Origin: Gammaproteobacteria bacterium
GTDB lineage: Bacteria > Pseudomonadota > Gammaproteobacteria > Enterobacterales > Psychrobiaceae
DNA: 64,000 nt
Direction of reading: 5' to 3'
Assembly (NCBI GenBank): GCA_013214945.1
Contig: JABSRT010000008.1
Location: forward strand, 124,001 to 188,000
Shown piece by piece: positions 63,983-64,000 of this stretch. The translations under genes and the position numbers were made by a program. Below the pieces are notes generated by a model. The model did not search any database and had not been told where the DNA came from. It saw only the letters and a program-made list of their open reading frames with translations. The number at the start of each line of letters is the position of its first letter. The stretch's first letter is position 1.

Positions 63983-64000
63983 TATTAAAGGAATGCCGTG

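Noticed and set aside
1..64000. CRISPR arrays or insertion sequences
   Set aside because: No regularly spaced direct repeats with unique spacers and no transposase genes were found; the only tandem repeats are the short 11-bp sets in the island.

Overview
The window is about 64 kb of chromosome from a marine Gammaproteobacterium. It is most like the Alteromonadales (Colwelliaceae/Pseudoalteromonadaceae/Shewanella relatives). This is inferred from moderately AT-rich DNA, gammaproteobacterial forms of SbcB, NadA, DgkA and DapE, a Vibrio/Shewanella-type TonB2 cluster (DUF3450, two ExbB-like proteins, ExbD, TonB, TPR), a CrbS/CrbR-type sensor pair, a LruC-domain protein, and dense c-di-GMP and chemotaxis signalling. 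No ribosomal or other precise taxonomic marker is present, so the genus is open.

Layout. 1-6 kb: the 3' part of a 3-hydroxyisobutyrate-dehydrogenase-like gene, an ArsR-family regulator with two cysteines spaced as in persulfide sensors, a LruC protein plus lipoprotein operon, and exonuclease I (sbcB). 6.3-8.2 kb: a Fur box ahead of a FagA-like gene and fumC, an iron-limitation arrangement. 8.3-11.9 kb: a tight four-gene operon of two ATP-grasp proteins, an MFS transporter and a DinB-fold protein, of unknown product. 11.9-19.6 kb: small membrane and YHS proteins, a decayed lipoprotein pseudogene, an alpha/beta hydrolase, a divergent PACE-efflux/LysR pair, a LysE/RhtB exporter, a universal stress protein and a DAACS symporter with an upstream CRP-like site. 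20-30 kb: a signalling block (GGDEF-EAL, chemoreceptor, CheX-like protein with MshEN-like repeats, CheY-like receiver, HD-GYP, GGDEF). 30-35.6 kb: CrbS/CrbR-like pair and nadA.

35.7-45.3 kb is a 9.6-kb integrative island in tRNA-Ser(GGA), bounded by a 26-bp direct repeat of the tRNA 3' end. It carries a tyrosine integrase and a small excisionase, two unknown small genes, about 1.2 kb of non-coding DNA with a predicted multi-hairpin RNA, a GC-rich hairpin cluster and four tandem 11-bp repeats, a relaxase-like gene and an unknown gene. Its cargo is a complete type II CBASS anti-phage operon: a CD-NTase, an E2-E1 fusion Cap2, a JAMM protease Cap3 and a two-TM SAVED effector of the Cap14 type. 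The cyclase would make a cyclic oligonucleotide on infection, Cap2 and Cap3 would prime and deprime it, and the SAVED protein would bind the signal and damage the membrane.

46-64 kb is again core-like: a KefB-type antiporter, the TonB2-type cluster, dapE, a FadL-family porin, two stand-alone periplasmic binding proteins, a PEP-CTERM protein, a second DAACS symporter, dgkA and an M17 aminopeptidase. No rRNA, CRISPR array or insertion sequence was seen. All functions are read from sequence motifs and family knowledge; no database search was run.
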